NCBI RefSeq assembly: GCF_000499385.1
Contig: NW_013651712.1
Span: 1-17,958, forward strand
From: Eimeria necatrix
Taxonomy: Eukaryota > Apicomplexa > Conoidasida > Eucoccidiorida > Eimeriidae
Length of the DNA: 17,958 nt
Reading direction: 5' to 3'
Made by a program: the position numbers and the translations under genes. The first letter of the stretch is position 1. Every line of letters begins with the position of its first letter. Below, one piece after another: positions 7,145-17,612 of the stretch. The notes beneath the pieces were generated by a model. It was not told the DNA's origin. It searched no databases and saw nothing but the letters and a program-made list of their open reading frames with translations.

Positions 7145-10100
7145 GATTCAAACACGCTGCCATTAGTATTTAGAGTGGCCACATCCTGAGAAAAATTCAG
7201 TGGTGTGCTATATTTCAGCGGGGCTTACAACCTTCTCCTAAATATATAATTTTCAAGAGTAGCCGGCAGCATTATACATACATGCATCATAGTTTTGCGA
7301 CAAAGCAGCGTAAAGGCGGAACGCGAGTGTGTTTCTCGTTAGATGCTTTTCCAAGTTACTTGTCATAACTCGACGCTCTAGAGCACTATGCCTTCCAATG
7401 CTGACTACACCTTACCATGCTTCCGCCAAAAAGGAAAATATTTACCTGCAATTCATCGCCTCAATTACTGGAGAAGAAAGGTCCAACACGCCAAGCTGCT
7501 GATACAGGAAAATCTCCAATTGCGAACATCCAGCCACATCTGAAAAGACAGCTGTCAACTTCCATCACTGCAGAGCACGCTGCTGGCTTCGCTTTGGCAA
7601 AATGACACAACAGTGTCACATAGTGCTCCACAGCGAGTGCACAGCCGCGCACAGGGAGGCTACTACAGCTTGAAATGAAAGTTGTAGAAGCCGAAGCTTC
7701 TCGCTAAAACACCAAATGCTACCTCCAAGCGTGCCAAAAGAATCAATGCTGGGTACGACCACTACAGCGTCCCTACTATACTTTGCAGCTGTGCAGTGTG
7801 CAACCATGTGAGTACTTACCCGAGAGCGGCACGTTACCACGCTCTAACTCCTTTTACAGGTCAATTTGTTTAGTGCCACGGCGACCGTGGCCTCGTTAGT
7901 TAGTTTGAAGAGAAGGATGACTCAAAATCGCCCGACGAGACAATTTACGCTGTGGGGAGAGCGACACTCACCTTCTGAGCGTTTATCGGACTCCGTGAAA
8001 TGTCTCTATGTGTTTTATTGCCTTTAATGTAAGCGACGTGCAGATATAGAGGAGAGCTATATTGCTGAGGAAACACGTTTGCGCCGATGTAATGAGTACT
8101 ACAAAAAGCACAACGAAAAAGCCTTGATTCCTTAAGGTTCAGCTGCTAAGGCCACTAAAAGCACTGTTGCTTGTCGAATATTATAAATTTTAATGGAATG
8201 CTGGCCATGCTCAACAAAGACGACGCTTCATGACATTGGTTACCAAGCCAATATAATAGGAGCGTTGATTTTCTGGAGCGAAGCAGCTCTTCGTCTTCTT
8301 TGAGGAAAGTGAGCCTTAAAATTTGAATTATCGCAGTTACCTTATCAATCTCGTAAATCGGTTTTTTCTCATGAGGAATTAGCGTGAAGCTCACTAGCTA
8401 AATGCCTTGTATTTTCACCTAGAATAAACTGTTTGTTCCGATGATAACAATCACACCTACAGCTTTAGCGACACTTCGCTCTAAGAAATTGTACGCCCTT
8501 TTACAAGGATATCCTGTGAGGGCTGCCGTATACATAAAACAGTCTCAATTTAGATGGCTCTTGTTGGTCACAGATGATAGCGCAGGACGCAAACGATTCC
8601 AGGCACAGTGAGCTTGAATCAGTGACACCAAACACGTTTTCCGCGGCCTATTGACCGCAGGCGATGTCGCCTACAGAAATCACAATTAAGCGGTTTCATG
8701 ATTCAATAAGAAAGCAATAAGTGGCTGTCACTCACACTTCAGCAGCTACCATCCCCATGGATAGCCCATCATCTAACGTACAACCTGCACAGAAAAACGA
8801 GATTATGGAACAAAAATGTGACATCTAAGCATTTTCCGGAAGACTCATTGCTGTGTGTTCAGCATGTTATTCCTTATGGAGCATCTTCGTGTATTGCCGC
8901 ATGCGATAGGTCAGAGCGTGCTGTGGTGCGCATCTCTCGGGGCGTTGGTTAATGTGATATTCCAGCTGCCACAGTATGCAACAATGCAAGTCGAAGAGCA
9001 ATCTCAGCTTGCAAAAGCTCGGCTGACAATGGTTGTCTCTGTGTCACAGTTTAGATTCCAACCGTCACTCGATGATCATCCACTAGACTAACATTCTGCA
9101 CACAATCGAGGCAAGTCGCACCAATGCTTTTTCTGCGATGAGCAGTGTAACAAAAGAATGGCTCCTCAACACCGAAGGCATAGATGCAGACGGGCGCAGC
9201 ATGCACACTTATTCTCAGCTTCGAAGGTACAGATATGGGAGGAGCATAGCCGTTCGTTGTCATCGGATGACGGATGAGTATCTCTGTGGCTAGCAAACGC
9301 TCCTCTCTTGTGCGAACTATTTGCAGTTTCCGACATCTTCCTTTCTAGCGCACATCAAGAGCACCTTTTGGGGCCTGAGTCACATAATGTGGAAACGACT
9401 ACGGGCGTTAAGCACATTCGTGATGTCTGTACCAGTGGCTGGGCCTCACTTTGAGTTGAGTCCATGTTGCAAGTAGGCATTTAAGAAGCGCTCGTGTTAC
9501 AGGGAGTACAGTTTTGTAAAGGTAATATGTCGGGTACTGGTGACGGTCGTACCGACGCCTTGGATTTTAACAGGCGTGGGTAACTGAATGTTCTTGATGT
9601 TCGAGCTCTGTGCGCGACGTTTTCTGGAGTGAGTATCCACAATTGTTGGTGGTAAGCATATTGCATTTCGTGATGGACACGCGATTGAGATGATATACCA
9701 TTTTGCTCACGGCTTAGTCATCCTCATGGCTGTCGAAGCAGATAGAACGTTTGACACTCGGCGTTCCTTTTGCAGGTCTTTTCTGCGGAGCTGCACCTAC
9801 TTTTAGACACTCGACAGCTTGACTGCCGAACGAGTAGCATGCGCTTCTTGGTCGCCGTCAAATCTAGCATGATTCCTGCTGTGTAGATGTGACTCCTAAT
9901 CAGATTAATCCAACCAAACACTGTTGCAAACTGAAAGGACCGCTTAAGTATACACAATGTCGTGTGAGTGCCTTTTGTCATTGCGTTCTCCCAATTGTCT
10001 GGCGTACTTTCTGTTTACGCAGGAACACACGCTTGTAGGTACCCGATGCTGACAGACAAAAACGCCTATGTGTAAACTTACTCGATTTCACAATATTTTT

Positions 10101-10421
10101 GTCTGATCCGAAACAGTTAGGTCTCATAACCGCCAACTGAACAGAAAAACAATTTTCAAAACCAGCGGTCAGGAAACGCAGCATCAGCGAACAAATATTG
10201 CAATACGAAAACTGGTGCAGACACACTGACACAAAGATGTGCTAGGGATCAGCAATACCAGACTTTTCGAACGCTTGACAAAAAGAATGATGCCTTATAA
10301 TGGTTCCCCTGAGAACATGAAACAAGCCACTACTTTCTTGCTACATGGAGCTCACCGACTTTTTACATATGCATCGAAAAGCTGTTATTCCACCAGATAG
10401 CTCAGTGGCTGGCAAAATCAA
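7145..10421. other. Long stretch with no recognised gene or repeat; strand composition flips inside it
   Basis: Open frames here reach at most 85 codons. Two adjoining minus-strand frames (9724-9981 and 9978-10232) and a plus-strand frame at 8825-9091 have no recognisable domain. Minor dyads are present at 7877-7891 (CCACGG-CGA-CCGTGG) and 7604-7619 (TGACAC-AACA-GTGTCA). From about 8850 to 9850 the plus strand is rich in G and T, the opposite of most of the window. At 10398-10411 TAGCTCAGTGGCTGG resembles a tRNA-type A box, but no B box follows at a usual distance. Confidence 0.55.
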
Positions 10422-10526
10422 TTGAAATAGTGCCGCTATAAAGTTGAGAAGCAAGCAGTACTGTAGCAGCACCATGCTTGCATGTGCTCAAAAAATAAAC
10501 TGCTCTTTTATATTGGGCGCAACCAA
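10422..10526 (+). repeat. Left arm of the inverted repeat
   Basis: 105 bases, starting TTGAAATAGTGCCGC and ending GGGCGCAACCAA. It pairs with 11058-11152; most of the arm is matched apart from a short insertion in the middle. Homology stops sharply at the outer end. Confidence 0.9.
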
Positions 10527-11021
10527 GAATACCAGAGTAAAAGTACTGGGTCGAAAAACGCACAATCTGATGCAGATACAACAAAAGCCAGAAGCATATT
10601 TTCGTGGAATACATATAGTAAGTCATCTACACGCCTAAGCAGTAGAAGCCAGAAACGCAAGAGGGTGATGTCAAAACCTGTGTTTCTGAAGTAGACTCTC
10701 AAGCCTAAAAGCCACAGCTGCGCGTTTTCAATAGCTGGTCTTTCCAAGCGCCTATAATCTACGAAGAAACTATGAGAAAGGAAAAATTGCATGGCTTAAT
10801 GAAGGGAACAAACCTGCAAGTATTAATGAAAAGAAAAGAACCACAAAGCTAGCCTCAGAGGCCAAACGCCGCAGCCAACTTATACGGAGAAATTTGGTTT
10901 GACGTGCTTTCTTTGCATTTTTAAAACACAGTGTTGGAAATACGCAGTCCTATCTCAACAGCGGAGAAACGTTCGGATTCCAGAGATTAACCGGCCTTCA
11001 ATCCGACAGCCTTTTCTGAAG

Positions 11022-11045
11022 AGTGCACGCAAACGTTTGGCACTT
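11022..11045 (+). repeat. 24-bp direct repeat, inner copy
   Basis: AGTGCACGCAAACGTTTGG followed by CACTT. It is identical to 11152-11175, and weaker similarity continues (TTAGGG after both, with a 3-base gap). The motif is itself a dyad: AAGTGC and GCACTT-type ends flank the perfect palindrome CAAACGTTTG, so it could bind a dimeric protein or mark a recombination site. Neither role is shown. Confidence 0.95.
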
Positions 11046-11057
11046 GTTTTAGGGCAA

Positions 11058-11152
11058 TTGGTTGCGCCCAACATAAAAGAGCACTTTAACTTTTGAGCAT
11101 GGTGCTGCTACAGTACTGCTTGTTTTTCAAATTTATACCGGCACTATTTCAA
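11058..11152 (-). repeat. Right arm of the inverted repeat
   Basis: 95 bases, inverted relative to the left arm. It is bracketed by a direct repeat: a 24-base motif occurs just inside it (11022-11045) and again exactly at its outer end (11152-11175). The left arm has no such bracket. Confidence 0.9.
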
Positions 11153-11175
11153 GTGCACGCAAACGTTTGGCACTT
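11152..11175 (+). repeat. 24-bp direct repeat, outer copy
   Basis: Exact copy of 11022-11045, 130 bases downstream and starting at the last base of the right inverted-repeat arm. Together the two copies enclose the arm. This resembles a long duplication made when the arm was inserted, although 24 bases is longer than most target-site duplications. Confidence 0.95.
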
Positions 11176-11226
11176 TAGGGAAAAACGTCGAAAAGCGCAC
11201 ATCCTAGAAATTTAGATGCAGCTGGT

Positions 11227-11234
11227 GGGGGGGG
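11227..11234 (+). repeat. Run of eight G
   Basis: G8 within GGTGGGGGGGGTTAGGATGG. This is a local polymorphism-prone tract that could form a weak two-layer G-quadruplex with its neighbours. The single TTAGG next to it is not a telomeric array. Confidence 0.9.
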
Positions 11235-11456
11235 TTAGGATGGGTTACATGTCACTTCTTCGTGCTTTCTGAGTGCCTAGCAGCACTTGGCTTCGATGCA
11301 GTTCGCACGAGCAAGCCATACGCCGGGCATGTGACATTTTGCACTGAAACGTTGTGCAAGCTTTTATGCTGCTCACAAACTGCTCGTGCCAAATGTCGTC
11401 GAAACGCGACTCCTCTATAAACCGTGCAAGCCTGCAAGGGCAATTACGCGTGAAAA

Positions 11457-11499
11457 GCTGCCATGTAACTTCTCTGTAATCCAGCCTTACCAAAGTGCC
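11457..11499 (+). repeat. Degenerate repeat of about 124-bp period, copy 1
   Basis: GCTGCCATGTAACTTCTCTG followed by TAATCCAGC. It aligns with 11581-11623 at roughly three quarters identity with small gaps. A fainter relative may lie at 11411-11445 (CCTCTATAAACCGTGC). Confidence 0.55.
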
Positions 11500-11580
11500 G
11501 GTAGGCAACAATGCCGACGCAAATAACAAGTCTCGAGTTGTTTTGAAGGGGAAAATAAGCTTCCTGCCAAGGCTGCAATT

Positions 11581-11623
11581 GCTGCCATAGGCCTCTCTAT
11601 AAATCCAGCGAATACCTAAATGG
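11581..11623 (+). repeat. Degenerate repeat of about 124-bp period, copy 2
   Basis: GCTGCCATAGGCCTCTCTAT followed by AAATCCAGC. It is the partner of 11457-11499. The spacing and the shared GCTGCCAT...CTCT.TA..ATCCAGC frame argue for common descent. Confidence 0.55.
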
Positions 11624-11643
11624 CCAGTTTTGGCTTTGTCCAC

Positions 11644-14600
11644 TCAGTCGCTTTTTAACGAGAAGAAAGTAGGTTCACCTGACAAAAGTTTTGAAGCACT
11701 TGCAAATGCATCTGTGGGGGCTCACCAATATGCCTCTGAAACTCACACCCTTGAACGGAAATAACAATGGGGAAGCATGTTACGTCATGAAACACTCCTT
11801 GTGCTGCATTGCTTCATCCAAAGTGCATCTTTAGTATACTCAAGACTTCTTGTTAGATAAATCGTTGGAATGAAACAGGAGATGCATCAAAGCACGGCTA
11901 TGCTAGATGCATCGCGTTCATATCTTCTGCTATAAGCACCTTCATTATGATAACACGTGCAAAAAAAAACAACGGGCATGCATTCAAAATGCAAACTCTT
12001 CATTTATGCTGCCTTGGGGAATAGGGAAAACGTATTCATTGACATTCATCCTGGTGCACGTACTTCCTGATCATCATGGGACTTGAAATCGGCACAATGT
12101 CAGATGTATTTTGCGCCTTACCATGGTATTCTCAGAGCGGCAACACTTTTAGCATTCGGTGTGACTGCTGCGTGAAGCATACTTTCTTGTGACAAAGTAA
12201 GTCTTCTGGTGGCCGGGACACTAACTCACTGCCAGAAACGTTCAAAGAATTGCCAGGATCGCAGACAAAAGCTGATCTCGTGCTAACCAGCGTCCACTCA
12301 TCTAGTACAAGCAACACTTCAGGGGAAAGACGGGAGGACTGTACTGCCGTCGACAAGTCACTCGTACTCCTCACCTACGCAGAAACGTCTTGCGGTGCGA
12401 AAGGCTCACCGCCTGCAAAGCCGCTTACTGACATATTCTTGATTGTAATGGGCAGTATCAAGAACATCGCGCGATAGCAGTATCGATTAGTTCAAAGCAG
12501 CGTGACCCAAATGCTGCAGCATCCTAACTCCTGGAAACTAGAAACCTCACCAAGACCTGCACTGCCGAAGACTGCAACTTGCCTATCAAACATACGTACC
12601 GTTTCACCCCATTTGTCAACACGATATCATGACGATAAGCGCCAATAACTTTGTTCTGGCTTGTTCCTTCTCAACAGACACTATTGCTGACAAACAATAC
12701 TTTTCTAGTCACCATGTATACAGTGGCAACCGCCGTACAAACTGATGTGGAGCCAATGAATCAAACAGAGCATTATCCATGTGAATGTCTACAGAGCATC
12801 TGTAATCTTCAGAGAACATCCATAGAAGTCGCCATAAAATGAAAAGTCAGCAAACTCCCAAGGCCATTTCAAAACATTCTTCGTCGTCACCTGTACACGT
12901 GGACGCAAGCCTCATGATAAATATCATGTGTAGCTCGTACACTGGCCGTTCAGTGGTTTGTAAAATACGATACGCACTTGCTACAATGCATCAAAAATCA
13001 ATTCCCTCATTACCAGAAAATTAAAATGACACGAGACATGGTTTCATGCATTCGTTTGGTTATTCCACGCACCAACTGGCGAAGAACGTTTTGTTAAGTC
13101 CCTAGAAAAAAGATGTCTTTTGGCTGCAGGACCCATGCGTTTGTTAGGTGCGAGCTCTCTGCAGTCTCATACGCCTATCATATACCTTTCACGATAACGT
13201 GCCGCCGGCATTTCATGCGTATCATTTATAACGTAGCACTGTAGAAAATGTTCTTGGCACACAACTCTCTGAAGATTCCAAATACGCACAATCTAAAAAT
13301 GCACTCCAATAAAGCAGCATCTGGATGCTATGGTGAGCATCCTCCAATTTTAAGAAAGTGCTGCAGCAGTTTGCTGCATTGCATGAAAGCCAGAAATGGC
13401 ATTGCAAGAATCATGACAAAAACAGCGCATACTCCTGATGCTCAAGGCGCATCATTTTAGTGGAGCTCTACATAAAGATGACCCCCACGCTCTTCTGCGC
13501 ACAGGAGCACTACACGGTTTGGCTTGGAAAGTAAGTAAGTCCGAATAATCACATCCCAAGGTCATAATCCACTATACGGCATACTTCCTGGTAGTAACCC
13601 AATAACCGAATGCACACAGTCTAACGGAGTGCAGCTAGAGCTGTCGTTCAAATTTGTCTACTGCCGGTGGAATCAGCACCAATTGGCTAGGCTTCTGAAA
13701 AGGCCTGATTGTGCAACGGAAGATATCCTACAATGAACCCAAATGCATGGACCTCGCGATGTCCAGGGTCGCATACCAACTATTGTTTTGCGTTTTCGTA
13801 ACTTCATGCGTGGCAACAAACTGTTCAGCATGCCGCTGGCAGGCCGGCGTTGACCCGAATCGAATGATTTGTCTTGCAATCATTATATTGCGCATTTACT
13901 CTTACGGGATTAAGCATGTTGGCAGCACTCACGCGCTATCAATAACGTAAAATCTGGATGAAAACATGCTCCGCACGCCAGTTGTATTCCCAGTGTCTCC
14001 ACATATGGATCATGGACCCTGTAAAGAATACAGGGAAAGCTATACGTGCCTGTTCGAAATACGCCTGGAAACAAGACCTTTTCATATCTGAGCCTTTGCT
14101 GAGAAATGATTCATTTACTTGCTCTCCCCACTGCACGCTAAATAAGCGTCGCGAAATGGAAATTATGTATCCGTGATCTGTTTATACACACGGCTACAAA
14201 ATATAAAGATTAGTTCTTAGAAGTCAGAAAGCTGCACCCCACACTGAATTGCTAGATGCTACGCTGGGTAAGGTGGCCTAGGAATTCCATACTTGTACAA
14301 AAAAACAAGCTGGCGAGTCAATACGCTTCCAAACAAAACGCACTCGGTCCTTTCCAGACAACATGACATGCTTCCAAATAGCTTTCTTTTCTTCCGTATC
14401 CATGCTGTACGGCGAAGTGAGGTAGCAAACAAGTGTAAGCTCTCACAAAGCGTATCTCGCTGTTTGTTGACCTTGTTCTGGAACCGGTAATACTAACTGT
14501 GAAATATATTAGCTCCTTGTCCAAAACTGCTAGGACTGTTTTTTTCGAGCACGCAAAAAGCATTCACAATGCACAGAAAAGGTAAAATCGATGGCAGTCG

Positions 14601-17568
14601 CGTTTGCATGCAGACGACTCCTCTAGCCTTTGGGTGACGCCACAAGGCAAACACAATTTGCATCTTAGAAGAAGCAGTAACTGCGTTCGGCAACAAGCGA
14701 CCAGTTTCGTATTGAACTTACAAAGTATTCAGACAAATACCACATATTTGTCAGTATCGGCTCATGAAGAACTGACAATTTCAGCTGCGGGACGGCCTGC
14801 AGCCCCCTTAAAGGAAGTCACAAACTGCTATTCGTAAGCAGAGCCCAGAATATCATACAAACGTGATGCACGAGCTCCCTTAACAAACTCCGTCTTTCTA
14901 GCTGCAACCAAGCAGTGCAACAATGCCAGCATTAGCCTCTGTCACGCACTGCCTGTGTATCATGAAAGACAACAAATGACAGCAACGCGACTGGAGAAAA
15001 CTCAAGTACACGCCAAAGTCCAAGCGTCTTCCTCCCGACAGATGCAACTCCCAAACGCCAATAATCTAGGGATGAACAACAAAATGCGGAACGGTACCGC
15101 CCAAACAACATATTGAATCTCGACAATTTTTTACGGGAAAAAAACGACGGGAATGACGCTTATAAAGCAAAAGATGCAACGCACATCCTTCGCAGTTTTG
15201 AAACGCAGCATGGCGGAATGAGCAATATCGCTCAAAAAGGAAAACAAACATTACCCTGCAAGTATTCGCTGGTCTTTAAATGCAACTTCATATTATCAGG
15301 TGCACATAAAAAAGTATTCAAGCCCGCTCTGCTATGGAACCTCCAGAAACTGACTTTCTATAAATTAAAAAATATATTGGAGTGAGACGCCTATAATACC
15401 CAAGAAATGTTCCTTGTGTGAAGGGAAATTAACGCGACCTCTTTTCACATATAATTTCGGTCGCTTGCGCTCATCTACTCGTTTTGTGTGCAGAAACGTT
15501 CGCGTCTTGAAAAGCGATTCATCAAGCGACTGACCGTGCTGCTGCCGACACATCATGAAGGACGATACGACTGCGAGAAACGCATGTTTGATCTTGCAGT
15601 CCTCCAGATCCGTCGACTCAAGCAAAGACTAGATGATCATGCGCATCAATGAAAGAAAGCTAAATTCTAAACCCCTAGAATACTCTCGTAGAAGGCATAG
15701 TGGCAGGAAAATGAGCTGCAATACGTAGAAAGGATGCGCTTTCAGCTTTTCCTACACGAATAGCACACACCCATAAATAGTGCAGATTTCATGCTGGCAT
15801 ATCTTTTATCTCCAACGAATGGCTGGTCAGAACAATATCGCAAGTGCGTGCGATGACACGTAGTGCATAACATGTCCTAGATAAAAATACTAATGAAGAC
15901 CTCAACTTGCATAGCAACAGCACAAGAGACTAAGCCACTGATGAGCTGCATCATGAATACATTTCACCCCCTGGCTTCTGCCAAGCAGCAGGCCTATGCA
16001 TAAGTTGTGCTTTGTAACGGACTTCCTAAGAATAAATCAACGCTGGGTAACAGATCACTGCTGCTGCACTGCGCTTAAGCAACAATCCTAGTGGACGCAA
16101 GTCATCTGTTGAATCCTTCAAACTTTCACAAGGACAAGACAGACAATCCGCAAAAAAAAAGATTTGGGGTAATAAGGTATCCACAAATATGTCTTGGTTG
16201 CCCATCACTCTCTCTCACAGCACGTTGAGCTGCAGCTGTTTTCTGCATACTGAGGGAACAAAAGAACGTGCAGAAAGTAGCCTGCAGGCGATATAGAGTC
16301 CTCAACCCTATAATAAGCAAAACTTAATGAATTCACAGAGTTTCCTCGTTCCACAAGCTAGAGCAGCAACAAAACATCATTTCCATTAACACGTTATGTC
16401 GATAAGCAGCGCATCTACAATGCAGCAGATTTTAAATGACGGGGAACCAATCTTACTAAAGCATATCACAGGTCACACGCTAGTGTCTTGTAACATGCGT
16501 CCCTCTTTCTAATTTTGGACGATTCCACACAAAGTTCCCCAGGTGCAAAAATATGCGGAAGGCAGAACATGAGTGGCAGTATGCCGCCATCAGTTTGAGG
16601 CGTCCCTCCAGGACATGACAACGAAAAATAGCTGAACCTATCTTATTGCAAGCCTCTAGGCTAAGCCTCAAACTTTCACGCATTGTGTTGCACAGAGCAG
16701 GCCATCTGCGGGCAGCGACTAAACAAGAGCAAAACCGAAGTATAGGCTAGGCAGTACCGTAAAACAGCCGATATTGAAACGTTGTGAGCTGAGCTCGTAA
16801 TGTGGAAACTAAGCTGTCTTCGAACTCACGAACTCAATCTGAAAGCATTTCAAGATTCAGCCACCTACAAAAATCAATAAGATAGAGCCAGAGCTGGCGG
16901 CCCGGCAGGCGGGAAGCACAAAGAACTAGCTTATATCAGCGACATACGATCTTGAAGCAGATAATTCCCATGAGCATACAACTACGAAGCATCCATCAGT
17001 AACAAAGTACTATTGTCTGCGTGCAGGTTGAAGTGCACTATTCGAATAGAATGCATTGCTTTTTAACCTGCTGGTGTAATTACCTGACAGCATCATACAA
17101 CGCTTGGAAATACGCCACAGCGGGTATACCTGATGTACGCTTATTTCATGACCTTGTGAATTGACGAAATCGCCATTCGGCAAAGATACATAATAGCTGT
17201 GTTTCTGCCTAACATACCTTCAGCAGAAGCAATGACGAAATAATATATGCATTCACGAATACCATGCCATAAAATTCTGCGAAAGCAAATTCGACAACCC
17301 AAAGACACTACCGTTAAAGTGATAGTACCGCTCCAGAGGGCGTTGTCTGAGACCATGTAGTACTCATTGACATGAAACCTCCTCATTTTCCATATGAAAC
17401 GCTCTCGCGCAGCGGATGGTATTACCTACGATCCGTAAGGCTCACCCACTAGTAACACAACAGAGTAGTCTTTTTATCGACACATCCTAACCAAAAGGAA
17501 TTTGCAGATGGTGCTGCCTTTGTCTAAGGCACTGCAGTGTGAAACTGTTTTATGCTTTTGGACTCAAG
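11644..17568. other. Long stretch with no feature recognised with confidence
   Basis: Open frames stay below about 95 codons. The plus strand is A-rich (for example 23 A against 9 T in 14941-15000), so plus-strand frames look lysine-, serine- and threonine-rich for compositional reasons. The most protein-like frames are 12193-12477, 14586-14837 and 15113-15385 (plus strand); none has a recognisable domain. There is a 7-bp hairpin at 14017-14035 (CCCTGTA/TACAGGG), and two AGATGCATC nonamers lie about 29 bases apart near 11880-11917. CTCTCACAGCACGTT at 16212-16226 recalls the repeat at 1256-1270. No RNA gene was found. Confidence 0.5.
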
Positions 17569-17612
17569 TAACTATTTCAAGCAACAGCAAATAACTATTT
17601 CAAGCAATAGCA
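17569..17612 (+). repeat. Short tandem duplication, period 23
   Basis: TAACTATTTCAAGCAACAGC plus AAA at 17569-17591 is followed directly by TAACTATTTCAAGCAATAGC plus A at 17592-17612. There is one substitution (C to T). It is a local slippage-type duplication. Confidence 0.9.

Larger units (their letters stand above)
10422..11152. mobile_element. Foldback or MITE-like inverted-repeat structure
   Basis: The left arm 10422-10526 is an imperfect reverse complement of the right arm 11058-11152. Matching blocks, read from the outer ends inward, are TTGAAATAGTGCCG, TATAAA, CAAGCAGTACTGTAG followed by CAGCACCATG, CTCAAAA, TGCTCTTTTAT and TTGGGCGCAACCAA. The left arm carries an extra block of about 8-10 bases (near TTGCATGTG). 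The spacer of about 530 bp has no transposase-like frame. A 70-codon frame (10482-10694) begins in the left arm and is serine/lysine-rich without a known motif. I see no clear target-site duplication at the outer ends. It could be one non-autonomous element with long terminal inverted repeats, or two copies of a repeat of about 100 bp inserted in opposite orientation. Confidence 0.65.
11245..11643 (-). other. 132-codon open frame with internal repetition, unidentified
   Basis: A minus-strand open frame without a good initiator: its upstream limit uses GTG and the first ATG is far inside. The translation shows a repeated pattern, with GHLGIRWIYREAYGSN near residues 8-23 and GTLVRLDYREVTWQLF near residues 49-64, and a fainter relative LARFIEESRF near 72-81. 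A cysteine/arginine-rich tail follows. The repetition comes from a DNA-level repeat of about 124 bp (11457-11499 and 11581-11623). I do not recognise the protein. It may be a chance frame over a diverged repeat or the remnant of a dispersed element; a real exon is possible but not supported by splice sites that I can defend. Confidence 0.2.

Noticed and set aside
7405..7605. Plus-strand frame starting MLPPKRKIF as a small gene
   Set aside because: It has a basic start reminiscent of nuclear proteins but only 63 codons, no domain and no other support.
10398..10411. tRNA gene or tRNA-derived SINE head (A-box-like TAGCTCAGTGGCTGG)
   Set aside because: No B box (GTTCRANNC) follows at 30-60 bases and the flanks do not fold into a cloverleaf.
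11227..11240. Arthropod telomere repeat (TTAGG)
   Set aside because: Only one TTAGG is present next to a G run, not an array.
12193..12477. Plus-strand open frame of 94 codons with a serine/threonine/lysine-rich product as a coding exon
   Set aside because: The A-rich plus strand yields such compositions readily. It has no ATG start, no convincing splice sites and no domain.
14705..14725. B-box match on the minus strand (GTTCAATAC)
   Set aside because: No A box lies at the right distance and there is no cloverleaf.
15113..15385. 90-codon plus-strand open frame as a gene
   Set aside because: It is lysine- and asparagine-rich as expected from A-rich DNA, with no motif and no initiation or splice context.
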